A program made the translations under genes and the position numbers. The notes beneath the pieces are model-generated. The model was not told the DNA's origin and ran no database searches. It saw only the letters and a list, made by a program, of their open reading frames with translations. Positions 1 to 8,815 of a stretch of DNA of 15,399 bases are shown here, one piece after another. The DNA comes from JAZNSB01 sp045590955. GTDB lineage: Bacteria > Pseudomonadota > Alphaproteobacteria > RF32 > CAG-239. Each line of letters begins with the position of its first letter. The first letter of the stretch is position 1. The stretch lies in contig JAZNSB010000018.1 of NCBI GenBank assembly GCA_045590955.1, positions 1 to 15,399 on the forward strand, given 5' to 3'.

Positions 1-297
1 GGCCTTTTTTCCAAGATATATATTTTCTAGTTCATCAAGGTCTAAGTCTTTTCTTTTTTCCAGTTCCTTAATTGATACATCTGCATTTACACCTGAAATA
101 AACAGTTTATCGGCTTTTTGGTCTCTCAACAAAGAGACCGCAGTATTTATTCTGTTTTTTCCACCGGTTAATACCACAATTGCATCTGTTTTTACATTTT
201 CAGGCATTGGGTAATGGTTTATAACATAATGAAAGGTCATAAATCCCAACAACCATAACACAGCAAAAGCAAGAACAATGATTACATATTTTTTCAT
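1..297 (-). CDS. YdcF-like (DUF218 / ElyC-SanA family) membrane protein, 3' end outside window
   Basis: The reverse strand is open from an ATG at 297 to the left edge, giving the first 99 residues of a protein. It begins with a short basic start (MKKY) and one hydrophobic segment at about residues 4-22, then a region with the DUF218 signature: TDAIVVLTGG, a following Asn-Arg, a Ala-Val-Ser-Leu-Leu helix, and ADKLFISGV. Proteins of this family are anchored in the inner membrane; E. coli relatives (ElyC, SanA, YdcF) are linked to envelope integrity, but the biochemical activity is not settled. Its ATG overlaps the ftsX stop by one base (TGATG), so it is probably translated by coupling in an ftsE-ftsX-ydcF-like operon. 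The C-terminal half is missing because of the window edge, not because of a lesion. Family call is good; specific function unknown. Confidence 0.8.
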   Translation of the reverse strand, partial: MKKYVIIVLAFAVLWLLGFMTFHYVINHYPMPENVKTDAIVVLTGGKNRINTAVSLLRDQKADKLFISGVNADVSIKELEKRKDLDLDELENIYLGKKA

Positions 298-1214
298 CAC
301 ACCATTTTACCCAAAGTTTTTTTTACGGTTACATATGCCGTTGCCATTGCAATTGCACTTGATACAAAAGGAATTGAAAAAATTATTAGCCAAGAAGTAA
401 AGCTAATTTGTGCATCAGCTATAATTCCTCCTTCAATTTGTTGTGCCAACATAGAGATAATAAATATGGCAGGAATGGCGCAGGTTACCCCCAAAATTCC
501 GCCAAACAATCCCAAAAATGCGCTCCGTCTGGCATATTGTTGTGCAATATATGTGTCTTTTGCGCCCATTATATGCAAAATGCCAATAATGTTTGTATGC
601 AATCCCATACTGGTTTGTGTCGTATAAAATATGGCGGTTGTAGATACTGCTATTACCAAAATCAAAATTGCCCATGCCAACATTTTAATCCCATCTGCGA
701 AATCAATCAATTTTGCCAGCCAAAGTTTGTGGCTGTCAATACTTGCATTATCAGAAACCTGTGCAATTGCTTCTGCCATTTTTGTAAAATCAATCTGAGC
801 TCCTCTTTTGATTTTAACGTCTATTAACCTGGGCATTGGCAAATTTTCCAAATTTACTCCGTCACCTAGCCATGGCTTAACTAACCTTTGCAATTGAGCC
901 TCATCTAATGCTGTTGCACTTTTGACTTCTTGCATTGTTTCCAACAAATTAATAACTTTTTGTTGTTCCATATCTGTTAGCCTTGTAGCCTCTTCTTTAT
1001 CAACATTATTAATTGGCAAAATTTGTACGGTCATTGAACCTACAATAGATTTGTTCCAGTTGCTTAGCATTGTGTTTATGCTGAAAACCCCGGCCAAAGC
1101 AATGGTAAATAAAAATACGGAAATAGTAATGATGGTTTGCAAAAACAAATTGCTGTTATCATCTCTTAACGGTAATTCTTTTTTTCTGATTGCAGATTTA
1201 TTATTACTCATCAT
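297..1214 (-). CDS. ftsX: Cell division ABC transporter permease FtsX
   Basis: FtsX is the membrane half of FtsEX, which sits at the division site and passes FtsE ATPase activity to cell-wall hydrolases outside the membrane. The 305-residue product has the family layout: a cytoplasmic N-terminus, membrane segment 1 (about 24-46), a large outer loop (about 50-170), and three more membrane segments (about 176-198, 231-254, 273-295). Between segments 2 and 3 lies the conserved cytoplasmic stretch ILHIMGAKDTYIAQQY. It is shorter than E. coli FtsX (about 350), as in many alphaproteobacteria. It overlaps the end of ftsE by 11 bases. Two adjacent ATGs exist at 1214 and 1211; the GGGAG at 1222-1218 is only 3 bases from the first but 6 from the second, so translation may begin at 1211 (304 residues). 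Confidence 0.9.
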   Translation of the reverse strand: MMSNNKSAIRKKELPLRDDNSNLFLQTIITISVFLFTIALAGVFSINTMLSNWNKSIVGSMTVQILPINNVDKEEATRLTDMEQQKVINLLETMQEVKSATALDEAQLQRLVKPWLGDGVNLENLPMPRLIDVKIKRGAQIDFTKMAEAIAQVSDNASIDSHKLWLAKLIDFADGIKMLAWAILILVIAVSTTAIFYTTQTSMGLHTNIIGILHIMGAKDTYIAQQYARRSAFLGLFGGILGVTCAIPAIFIISMLAQQIEGGIIADAQISFTSWLIIFSIPFVSSAIAMATAYVTVKKTLGKMV

Positions 1215-1941
1215 TATCTCCCAAGAGAGGCAATTTATTCGGATATATGGTGGTTAAAGAACCTCTTTCCAAATTAAGACAAGGAAAATTATATTCATTT
1301 ATCAGGTTTTCATTATGAGTTGCAACCACCACGGTTGTTCCCAATCGGTTAAGCTCTAAGAACAGTTTCATCAATTTTGGAGCAATATAATTATCCACGT
1401 TTCCGGTAGGTTCGTCTGCCAACAAGAGCTCTGGTCTGTTAATCACTGCTCTGGCAATTGCGATTCTCTGTTTTTCTCCTCCCGATAGTGTTTGAACTTT
1501 TGCGGTCATATTTCGTTTTAATTCAACCCATTGCAAAAGTTCTGTAACTCTTTTTTTTACTTCACGTTCGTTCATCCCGCACACACGCAACGGAAGTGCA
1601 ACATTATCAAAAGCAGATAAATGCTCTATCAATCTGAAATCTTGAAACACCACGCCAATTCTTCTTCTTAACAAAGATTGTTCATCTCTTTCTGTTAAAG
1701 ACAAATTTCTTCCAAACACGGTCATCAAACCTCTGCTGGGTTTTTGATTAAGATACATAAGACTGAGTAACGAAGTTTTTCCGGCACCGCTTTTGCCGGT
1801 TAAAAAATGGAAAGAACCTTTTTTCAAAGAAAGTTTGATATCACTTAATATCTCTGGTCCTTGTCCGTATCTTAGTCCCACGTTTACCATTTCTACAACA
1901 GATTGGTTATTATTTTGCAATTTGGGCACGGTTTTCTCCAT
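1204..1941 (-). CDS. ftsE: Cell division ATP-binding protein FtsE
   Basis: FtsE is the cytoplasmic ATPase of the FtsEX complex. All ABC motifs are present in the 245 residues: Walker A GKSGAGKT (49-56), Q-loop Gln100 in VVFQDFRL, signature LSGGE (152-156), Walker B ELLLADEP (171-178), D-loop GNVD (180-183) and switch His209. The segment GVVFQDFRLIEHLSAFDNVALPL is characteristic of FtsE rather than of LolD or other small ABC ATPases, and adjacency to ftsX confirms the call. E. coli FtsE is about 222 residues; the extra length is an N-terminal tail of about 17 residues and a short C-terminal tail. No convincing Shine-Dalgarno precedes the ATG at 1941. Met18 is an alternative start but has none either. 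The gene is divergent from the zinc-ribbon gene across a 107-base gap. Confidence 0.93.
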   Translation of the reverse strand: MEKTVPKLQNNNQSVVEMVNVGLRYGQGPEILSDIKLSLKKGSFHFLTGKSGAGKTSLLSLMYLNQKPSRGLMTVFGRNLSLTERDEQSLLRRRIGVVFQDFRLIEHLSAFDNVALPLRVCGMNEREVKKRVTELLQWVELKRNMTAKVQTLSGGEKQRIAIARAVINRPELLLADEPTGNVDNYIAPKLMKLFLELNRLGTTVVVATHNENLINEYNFPCLNLERGSLTTIYPNKLPLLGDNDE

Positions 1942-2048
1942 TAAATTTTGTATAGATAGAACTATAACTGAATAATTTATTTAATAAAATCTTTTTTTTC
2001 ATAGATTAATAAGTTTTTTATGCCTATATTGTATCAGGTGAGGAAAAT
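1942..2048. promoter_or_regulatory. Divergent promoter region between ftsE and the zinc-ribbon gene
   Basis: This 107-base AT-rich gap must carry the start signals for both directions. Towards the zinc-ribbon gene there is a TATATT box at 2025-2030, without a convincing -35 box, and a strong ribosome site AGGTGAGGA at 2036-2044 in front of the ATG at 2049. Towards ftsE the best -10 candidate is TATAGT (complement of 1961-1966), which would leave a leader of only about 10-15 bases and no Shine-Dalgarno, so the ftsE message could be short-leadered. The ribosome site is clear; the promoter boxes are tentative. Confidence 0.4.
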
Positions 2049-3620
<1,572 letters not shown>

Positions 3621-3647
3621 AAAAAAGCCTCTTAAAGAGGCTTTTTT
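3621..3647. terminator. Bidirectional intrinsic terminator (zinc-ribbon gene / GNAT gene)
   Basis: A perfect 6-bp stem GCCTCT / AGAGGC (3627-3632 with 3636-3641) around a TAA loop is flanked by six A on the left and six T on the right, so A-T pairs extend the stem and a U-run is produced in either direction. It begins directly after the zinc-ribbon stop codon and lies 8 bases beyond the stop of the convergent GNAT gene. Confidence 0.9.
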
Positions 3648-3655
3648 GTTTGTAT

Positions 3656-4093
3656 TTATAACTCTTTTACCATTTTTACAAAGGTAATTCCCTTTTCTTC
3701 AAATACATCGCTACCTTTAACATATCCAAGCTTTTCATAAAAGTTTACAACAGAAAGCATGGCATGCATAACAATTTTTTTGTAGCCTGCTTCTGCTGCT
3801 CTTTTTTCTGCATAAGCTACCAATTTATGACCAATACCTTCTCCCTGATATTTTGTATCAACGGCAACCTGCATCATACGAATTGTTTCATTATCTACCG
3901 GTGCGAGCAGTAATCCGCCAACTAAAGAATCATCTAATGTTTCAATGCATCCTACATGCAGATATCCCATTTCTTTTTCTCTGTGTCCGTCCAAAAATTT
4001 AAGACCCAAAGGTTCAAGCAAGATTTTATATCTTAGCTCCACCAGTTCATCATATTTTGAAGAACCATATTCAATATCAATCATTTTTTTCAT
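3656..4093 (-). CDS. GNAT family N-acetyltransferase
   Basis: The 145-residue product fits a single GNAT domain, which transfers the acetyl group of acetyl-CoA to an amine. Strand beta4 (MMQVAVD, 73-79) leads into the acetyl-CoA pyrophosphate loop QGEGIG (Gln83-x-x-Gly86-x-Gly88), followed by the helix HKLVAYAEKRAAEAGYKKI. Near the C-terminus the NFYEKLGY motif (117-124) supplies Tyr119, the usual general acid. The substrate cannot be deduced. The first ATG (4093) is preferred over Met4 because AAGGAG (complement of 4101-4106) lies 7 bases upstream. It is a single-gene unit, divergent from lepA and convergent with the zinc-ribbon gene, with no functional hint from either. Confidence 0.88.
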   Translation of the reverse strand: MKKMIDIEYGSSKYDELVELRYKILLEPLGLKFLDGHREKEMGYLHVGCIETLDDSLVGGLLLAPVDNETIRMMQVAVDTKYQGEGIGHKLVAYAEKRAAEAGYKKIVMHAMLSVVNFYEKLGYVKGSDVFEEKGITFVKMVKEL

Positions 4094-4129
4094 CTTGCTT
4101 CTCCTTATTCTTAAAGCTAAATAAAACAG

Positions 4130-4158
4130 TTTACAGTATTAAAATGATAATTTATATT
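4130..4158 (+). promoter_or_regulatory. Probable lepA promoter
   Basis: TTTACA (4130-4135) and TATATT (4153-4158) are separated by 17 bases, close to the sigma-70-type consensus. The predicted start near 4165 would give lepA a leader of about 33 bases. The lepA ribosome site is weak (AGGT at 4183-4186 region). Confidence 0.6.
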
Positions 4159-4197
4159 AACACAGATTTTTTAGATTAAAACAGGTAAAAGTTAATT

Positions 4198-6003
4198 ATG
4201 AACTCAAATTTGGATTTGATAAGAAATTTTGCAATAATTGCCCATATTGACCACGGCAAATCCACACTTGCCGATCGTCTCATTGAAAGATGCGGAGGGT
4301 TGCAAAAAAGAGAAATGACTGAGCAAGTTCTCGATTCTATGGATATAGAAAAAGAGAGGGGTATTACTATAAAGGCCCAAACTGTTCGGTTAAATTATTT
4401 GGCCAAAGACGGCAAAACATATCAATTAAATCTCATAGACACACCTGGTCACGTAGATTTTTCATATGAAGTTTCCAGGTCTTTGGCTTCATGCGAAGGG
4501 TCTGTTTTGGTTGTGGATTCCACACAGGGCGTGGAAGCTCAAACACTTGCAAACGTATATTTGGCCATAGAAAATAATCACGAAATTGTACCTGTTTTAA
4601 ACAAGGTTGATTTACCATCTGCAGAGCCGGAAAAGGTAAAAGTACAAATACAAGATGTTATTGGCATAGATGCAACAGATGCAGTAGAAGCTTCGGGCAA
4701 GACCGGAGCCGGTGTAGATGAACTTTTGGAAAAAATCGTTACCCAATTACCTGCACCAAAAGGAGATATTGAAGCACCGTTAAAAGCATTGTTGATTGAC
4801 AGTTGGTATGACAGCTACCTTGGGGTAATTATTTTAATCAGAGTTCAAGACGGATGTATCAGAAAAAAACAACAAATAAAGATGATGTCTAACGGTGCAA
4901 CATATTTAGTTGAAAAAGTAGGTATATTTACTCCGAAAATGACAGATGTTGAATGTTTATGTGCCGGAGAGGTTGGTTTTATTACGGCTAGCATAAAATC
5001 TGTTTCAGACTGTAATATCGGAGATACCATAACAGATAACAGAAAACCTTGCTTAGAAGCTTTGCCTGGTTTTAAACCATCTGTGCCTGTTGTTTTTTGC
5101 TCTATTTTTCCGGTAGATTCCAGTCAATATGACAGCTTAAAAGATGCATTGGCAAAGCTTACATTAAACGACGCCAGTGTTCAGTATCAAAATGAAAATT
5201 CAACTGCGTTAGGTCTTGGTTTCAGATGCGGATTTTTGGGCTTGTTACACATGGAGATATTTCAAGAGAGAATTGGCAGAGAGTTTGATTTAGACATAAT
5301 CACCACAGCTCCTTCTGTGGCATACAATATCAACTTAAATTCTTCAGAGCAAATTACCATACACAACCCTTCAGATATGCCTGACCCCACTTTGATAAAA
5401 TCTATTGAAGAGCCATGGGTAAAAGCTACCATTTTGGTACCGGATACATATTTGGGCTCTATTTTAAAATTATGTAACGAACGCAGAGGAGAGCAGATTG
5501 AATTAACTTATGTTGGTTCTCGTGCTATGTTGGTTTATAAGATTCCGTTAAATGAAATTGTTTTTGATTTTTATGACAGATTAAAATCAATCTCCAGCGG
5601 ATATGCAAGTTTTGATTATGAATTAATAGGTTATGACGTTTCAGACTTGGTAAAAGTTCAAATTTTGATTAATGAAGAACCTGTTGATGCCTTGGCCTTT
5701 TTATGTCATAGAAGTGAGGCAGAATCACGAGGAAGAGCCATTTGTGAGCGCTTAAAAGATTTAATTCCGAGACATTTATTTAAAATACCCATTCAAGCAG
5801 CCATTGGTGGCAGAATTGTTGCCAGAGAAACCATATCTGCATTGCGCAAAGATGTAACCGCAAAATGTTACGGTGGTGATGTTACCAGAAAACGCAAGCT
5901 TTTAGATAAACAAAAAGAAGGTAAAAAGCGTATGCGTCAGTTTGGCAAGGTTGAAGTTCCTCAGTCTGCCTTTATAGATGCATTAAGAATAGGCGATAAC
6001 TAA
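4198..6003 (+). CDS. lepA: Elongation factor 4 (LepA), ribosome-associated GTPase
   Basis: LepA is a translational GTPase that acts on the ribosome; back-translocation and initiation/biogenesis roles have both been proposed for it. The 601 residues match the E. coli protein (599) from end to end. GTPase motifs are intact: G1 AHIDHGKS (15-22), G2 RGITIK (54-59), G3 DTPG (81-84), G4 NKVD (135-138) and a G5-like ASGKTGAG near 165. EF-G-like domains follow (for example GLGFRCGFLGLLHMEIFQER), and the LepA-specific C-terminal domain ends in KEGKKRMRQFGKVEVPQSAF. Unlike in E. coli, no signal peptidase gene follows; instead the stop codon overlaps the stop of the convergent gene by 4 bases and no terminator is visible between them. 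Confidence 0.97.
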   Translation: MNSNLDLIRNFAIIAHIDHGKSTLADRLIERCGGLQKREMTEQVLDSMDIEKERGITIKAQTVRLNYLAKDGKTYQLNLIDTPGHVDFSYEVSRSLASCEGSVLVVDSTQGVEAQTLANVYLAIENNHEIVPVLNKVDLPSAEPEKVKVQIQDVIGIDATDAVEASGKTGAGVDELLEKIVTQLPAPKGDIEAPLKALLIDSWYDSYLGVIILIRVQDGCIRKKQQIKMMSNGATYLVEKVGIFTPKMTDVECLCAGEVGFITASIKSVSDCNIGDTITDNRKPCLEALPGFKPSVPVVFCSIFPVDSSQYDSLKDALAKLTLNDASVQYQNENSTALGLGFRCGFLGLLHMEIFQERIGREFDLDIITTAPSVAYNINLNSSEQITIHNPSDMPDPTLIKSIEEPWVKATILVPDTYLGSILKLCNERRGEQIELTYVGSRAMLVYKIPLNEIVFDFYDRLKSISSGYASFDYELIGYDVSDLVKVQILINEEPVDALAFLCHRSEAESRGRAICERLKDLIPRHLFKIPIQAAIGGRIVARETISALRKDVTAKCYGGDVTRKRKLLDKQKEGKKRMRQFGKVEVPQSAFIDALRIGDN

Positions 6004-6596
6004 TTTACGCTTCTTTTAAGTTTTTCAATGTTTGGCAACACTTGGTTGTCAACAATAAAGCTTATTGTTTTTTCAACCAGACGATCGGTGTTATACAACA
6101 CTTCTTTAATTGCTTTTTTATCGTCGCCTTTATTAACTTTTTTAAGTATATTTTGATAAGCTAAAGCCAAATCTGATAAATTATCTAATACTTGAGCAAT
6201 AAATGCCGGCAGTTTATAATCATCTTTTCCGCCCCAAAAACCTTCTAAAAAGCCGAGTTCAATTTCTTCAAAACGGGAAACACAGTATTTTTCTTGATTA
6301 TTGGCGTCAAGTTTAGGCAATTTTAGTTTATTGATATTAATCAAACCAAACATTTCATCCCATAAGCCCATAAAAAACTTAAAGAACAAATCAGCTTCTT
6401 CTTTTGTCTGTAAGCGTGGCGATTTATTTTCTTCCCACAACGAAGAAATCACATCTACCGGTCTCAAATCTGCATTTGGAGAGCAAATAGCACCTGCAAT
6501 TCTCATTTTAATCACATCCAGGGGCATACTACAATTGTAGTGCTCCAACATTTTAGAAAATTTATCATCACCAATGTATTTATTTTGAATTTGCAT
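6000..6596 (-). CDS. Hypothetical protein, possibly UPF0149/YecA-like
   Basis: I do not firmly recognise this 198-residue protein. It is mostly helical, soluble, and lacks signal peptide or membrane segments. The order of motifs (a helix with AGAICSPNADLRPVDVISSLW, then EEADLFFKFFMGLWDEMF, then IELGFLEGFWGG) resembles the UPF0149/YecA pattern of a helix ending in a Pro site, a second helix, and a GFL.G motif. This is a weak, remembered similarity. The frame can be extended 12 codons to a TTG at 6632, but the ATG at 6596 is preferred because AAGAAG lies just upstream and the TTG has no ribosome site. It begins 44 bases from the divergent lipoprotein gene, and its stop (TAG at 6002-6000) overlaps the lepA stop. 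Confidence 0.72.
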   Translation of the reverse strand: MQIQNKYIGDDKFSKMLEHYNCSMPLDVIKMRIAGAICSPNADLRPVDVISSLWEENKSPRLQTKEEADLFFKFFMGLWDEMFGLININKLKLPKLDANNQEKYCVSRFEEIELGFLEGFWGGKDDYKLPAFIAQVLDNLSDLALAYQNILKKVNKGDDKKAIKEVLYNTDRLVEKTISFIVDNQVLPNIEKLKRSVN

Positions 6597-6640
6597 TTTA
6601 ATCTTCTTTGTGTATATTGTATTCAGTTTCAAATAATTTA

Positions 6641-6973
6641 ATGGAGATTTTCAAATTGTCCAGTATAAAAATAAGTTGCATATTGTTTTTATTGTTGTTT
6701 ATAAATGCCTGCACAATGTCTCCGTTTATAGACAGGCGCAGAGAGGCCGGAGCCAAAGACGAAGCTTCGCTTTATGTTGGTATGTCAACACCCACGCATC
6801 CGGTAATTTGTTATAATTCTTGGACCACTTCAGTCAAAGAGCTTCAGCAAATGGCAGACAACGAATGTATTAAACACAATACAGGAAACAAAGCTGTTGC
6901 ACAAACACAAACAAAGTTTTCTTGCCGTTTGCTCACTCCTAACAGATTGTTTTTTAAATGTATTAATCAATAA
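6641..6973 (+). CDS. Small cysteine-rich predicted lipoprotein
   Basis: The 110-residue product starts with a basic N-terminus, a hydrophobic core (about 11-22) and a plausible lipobox INAC, so Cys24 would become the lipid-modified first residue. The mature part of about 87 residues has four more cysteines (57, 76, 95, 107), enough for two disulfides in the periplasm. I do not recognise the domain. Upstream in-frame Met codons exist from 6608, but the ATG at 6641 places the signal peptide correctly; its ribosome site is poor. It ends 9 bases before argS, whose Shine-Dalgarno touches its stop codon, so the two are probably cotranscribed. No terminator separates them. Function unknown. Confidence 0.75.
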   Translation: MEIFKLSSIKISCILFLLLFINACTMSPFIDRRREAGAKDEASLYVGMSTPTHPVICYNSWTTSVKELQQMADNECIKHNTGNKAVAQTQTKFSCRLLTPNRLFFKCINQ

Positions 6974-6982
6974 GGTATAAAG

Positions 6983-8713
6983 ATGGAAAAAATAATTAAT
7001 CAAAAAATGTTTGATGTTTTTAGCAAATTAGGTTTTGACACTCAATTTGCGGTTGTTAAATATTCAGATCGCCCTGATTTAAGCGATTTTCAGTGCAATG
7101 GCGCCATGCCTTTGGCCGGCAGATTAAAACAAAACCCCAGACAAATTGCCTCACAAATTGCGCAAGAACTTGAAAAAGAAGACATCTTTGCCTCTGTAAG
7201 TGTTGATGGTCCTGGTTTTATTAATATCAAATTGCAAGATGGCTTTATTGCATCACACGCAGATTTAATGAACAAAGATGAAAGACTTTTGGTAGATAAA
7301 GTTGCAGATAAAAAAAGACAAGTAATAGATTATGGCGGTCCTAATGTTGCCAAGGCCATGCACGTTGGACATCTTCGTTCCGGTGTAATCGGCGAATGCA
7401 TACGTAGAATAAATTGTTTTGTTGGACATGATGTAATATCTGATGTTCACTTTGGCGATTGGGGAACTCCCATCGGCATGATAATTTCTCAAGTAATTGC
7501 AGACTATGGTAACTTAGACAAGCTATATGAATTTGACGTTGAACAAATTACCCAAATTTACAAAAAAGCCAATGTTGTATGCAAAGATAATGAACAGGCC
7601 AAAGAAACAGCCCGCATCATTACGGCACAAATGCAATCCGGCCACGAGGAATACTATAAAGCATGGAAATATATCAGAGATGTTTCAGTTGAAGATGTTA
7701 AGAAAAATTATCTTGATTTGGACGTCAATTTTGACCTTTGGTGGGGTGAATCTGATGCTCACCAAACATGTTACAAGATTATAGAAATAGCCAAAGAAAA
7801 AGGATTGGCAGAAGAAGATGACGGAGCTTTGATAATTCGTCTTGACCAATCAAATAAACCCAAACCACCGGTTATTTTAAGAAAATCTGACGGTGGTTTT
7901 ACATATCATACCACAGATATTGCCACAATTTACCGCAGGGTTAATGAGTTTAATACTCAAGAAATGGTTTATTTTACGGATCAAAGACAGTCTTTGCACT
8001 TTGAACAGGTTTTTGAAGCTGTAGAAAAGCTTGGCATTGCCCCAAACGTCAAATTTACTCATATCGGGTTTGGTACAGTAAACGGCCCTGACGGTAAGCC
8101 GTTTAAAACCAGAGACGGCGGAGTAATGAATTTGTCAGATTTAATATCTTTATCCAAGCAAAAAGTTGCAGAATCAATGCCTTCAGAAACAGAAGTGAGC
8201 GGATATACAAGTGCAGATATATCTAAAATGACAGATCAAATTGCCATTGCAGCCATCAAGTTTCAAGACCTAAAAAACAACATTGCGTCCGGATATATTT
8301 TTGAAACAGAAAATTTTGCCAAGTTTGAAGGTAAAACCGGTCCGTATATTCAATATGCCATTGCCCGTATAAATTCTGTTTGTCGCAAGGCAAAAGAAAA
8401 AGGCCTGGCAGAGGCAAACATTGTTGTTTCAAACCGGCAAGAAAGAGATTTACTTATGAATTTGAGCAGATTGTCTGGCACTGTTCACAGAAGTGCAGTT
8501 GAAAACGAGCCTTCTTTACTGGCAGATTATGCATATAATATAGCACAAATGTTTTCATCATTTTACAATGCATCTCCAATTTTGAGCATATCAGACAACA
8601 CTCTTGCAGGTTCACGCTTAAAGATGTGTGTTTTGGTCGGCAAAACATTAAAACTTTTGCTTAACTTACTTGGCATCCAAGCCCCTGAAGTTATGTTAAA
8701 AAAAGAGGCCTGA
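6983..8713 (+). CDS. argS: Arginine--tRNA ligase
   Basis: ArgRS charges tRNA-Arg with arginine in the cytoplasm. The 576 residues equal the usual length (E. coli 577). An ArgRS-type N-terminal domain (about 3-85, with DFQCNGAM) precedes the class I catalytic core, which has the HIGH motif as HVGH (127-130) within NVAKAMHVGHLRSG. The KMSK position is replaced, as is common in ArgRS, by FKTRDGG (374-380). The C-terminal anticodon-binding DALR domain begins around GKTGPYIQYAIARIN (450-464). AAGG at 6972-6975 overlaps the stop codon of the preceding lipoprotein gene and serves as the ribosome site. No intrinsic terminator with a U-run is visible after the stop; gap begins about 100 bases later behind its own promoter. 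Confidence 0.97.
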   Translation: MEKIINQKMFDVFSKLGFDTQFAVVKYSDRPDLSDFQCNGAMPLAGRLKQNPRQIASQIAQELEKEDIFASVSVDGPGFINIKLQDGFIASHADLMNKDERLLVDKVADKKRQVIDYGGPNVAKAMHVGHLRSGVIGECIRRINCFVGHDVISDVHFGDWGTPIGMIISQVIADYGNLDKLYEFDVEQITQIYKKANVVCKDNEQAKETARIITAQMQSGHEEYYKAWKYIRDVSVEDVKKNYLDLDVNFDLWWGESDAHQTCYKIIEIAKEKGLAEEDDGALIIRLDQSNKPKPPVILRKSDGGFTYHTTDIATIYRRVNEFNTQEMVYFTDQRQSLHFEQVFEAVEKLGIAPNVKFTHIGFGTVNGPDGKPFKTRDGGVMNLSDLISLSKQKVAESMPSETEVSGYTSADISKMTDQIAIAAIKFQDLKNNIASGYIFETENFAKFEGKTGPYIQYAIARINSVCRKAKEKGLAEANIVVSNRQERDLLMNLSRLSGTVHRSAVENEPSLLADYAYNIAQMFSSFYNASPILSISDNTLAGSRLKMCVLVGKTLKLLLNLLGIQAPEVMLKKEA

Positions 8714-8721
8714 AAAATGTT

Positions 8722-8773
8722 GTGTAATTTCTAAATTTTGCTTGAAAAATGCAAATAAAATGCTAAATTACAC
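8722..8773. repeat. 9-bp inverted repeat around the gap promoter
   Basis: GTGTAATTT (8722-8730) is matched exactly by its reverse complement AAATTACAC (8765-8773). The arms are 34 bases apart, which is long for a terminator hairpin, and there is no U-run. The right arm covers most of the predicted -10 box and the left arm lies upstream of the -35 box, so this could be a two-site operator. It could also be chance in AT-rich DNA. Confidence 0.5.
8742..8769 (+). promoter_or_regulatory. Probable gap promoter with extended -10
   Basis: TTGAAA (8742-8747) and TAAATT (8764-8769) are 16 bases apart, and TGC directly precedes the -10 box, giving an extended -10 element. A start near 8776 would leave a leader of about 40 bases before the gap ATG, which has AAGGA at 8803-8807. 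Confidence 0.5.
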
Positions 8774-8815
8774 GCCAGAAAAATGTATTAATTTTATTAG
8801 AAAAGGAAAAAGACA

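Noticed and set aside
408..827. Plus-strand 139-codon open frame rich in Cys and Asn
   Set aside because: It lies fully antisense to ftsX, whose frame has clear membrane segments and family motifs; composition is atypical for a real protein.
6032..6052. Hairpin TTGGCAAC / GTTGTCAA just after lepA as a possible terminator
   Set aside because: It lies inside the coding region of the convergent gene, is followed by CAATAAAG instead of a U-run, and is stable only modestly.
6597..6632. 12-codon N-terminal extension of the hypothetical protein from a TTG at 6632
   Set aside because: No ribosome site precedes the TTG, while the ATG at 6596 has AAGAAG at good spacing.
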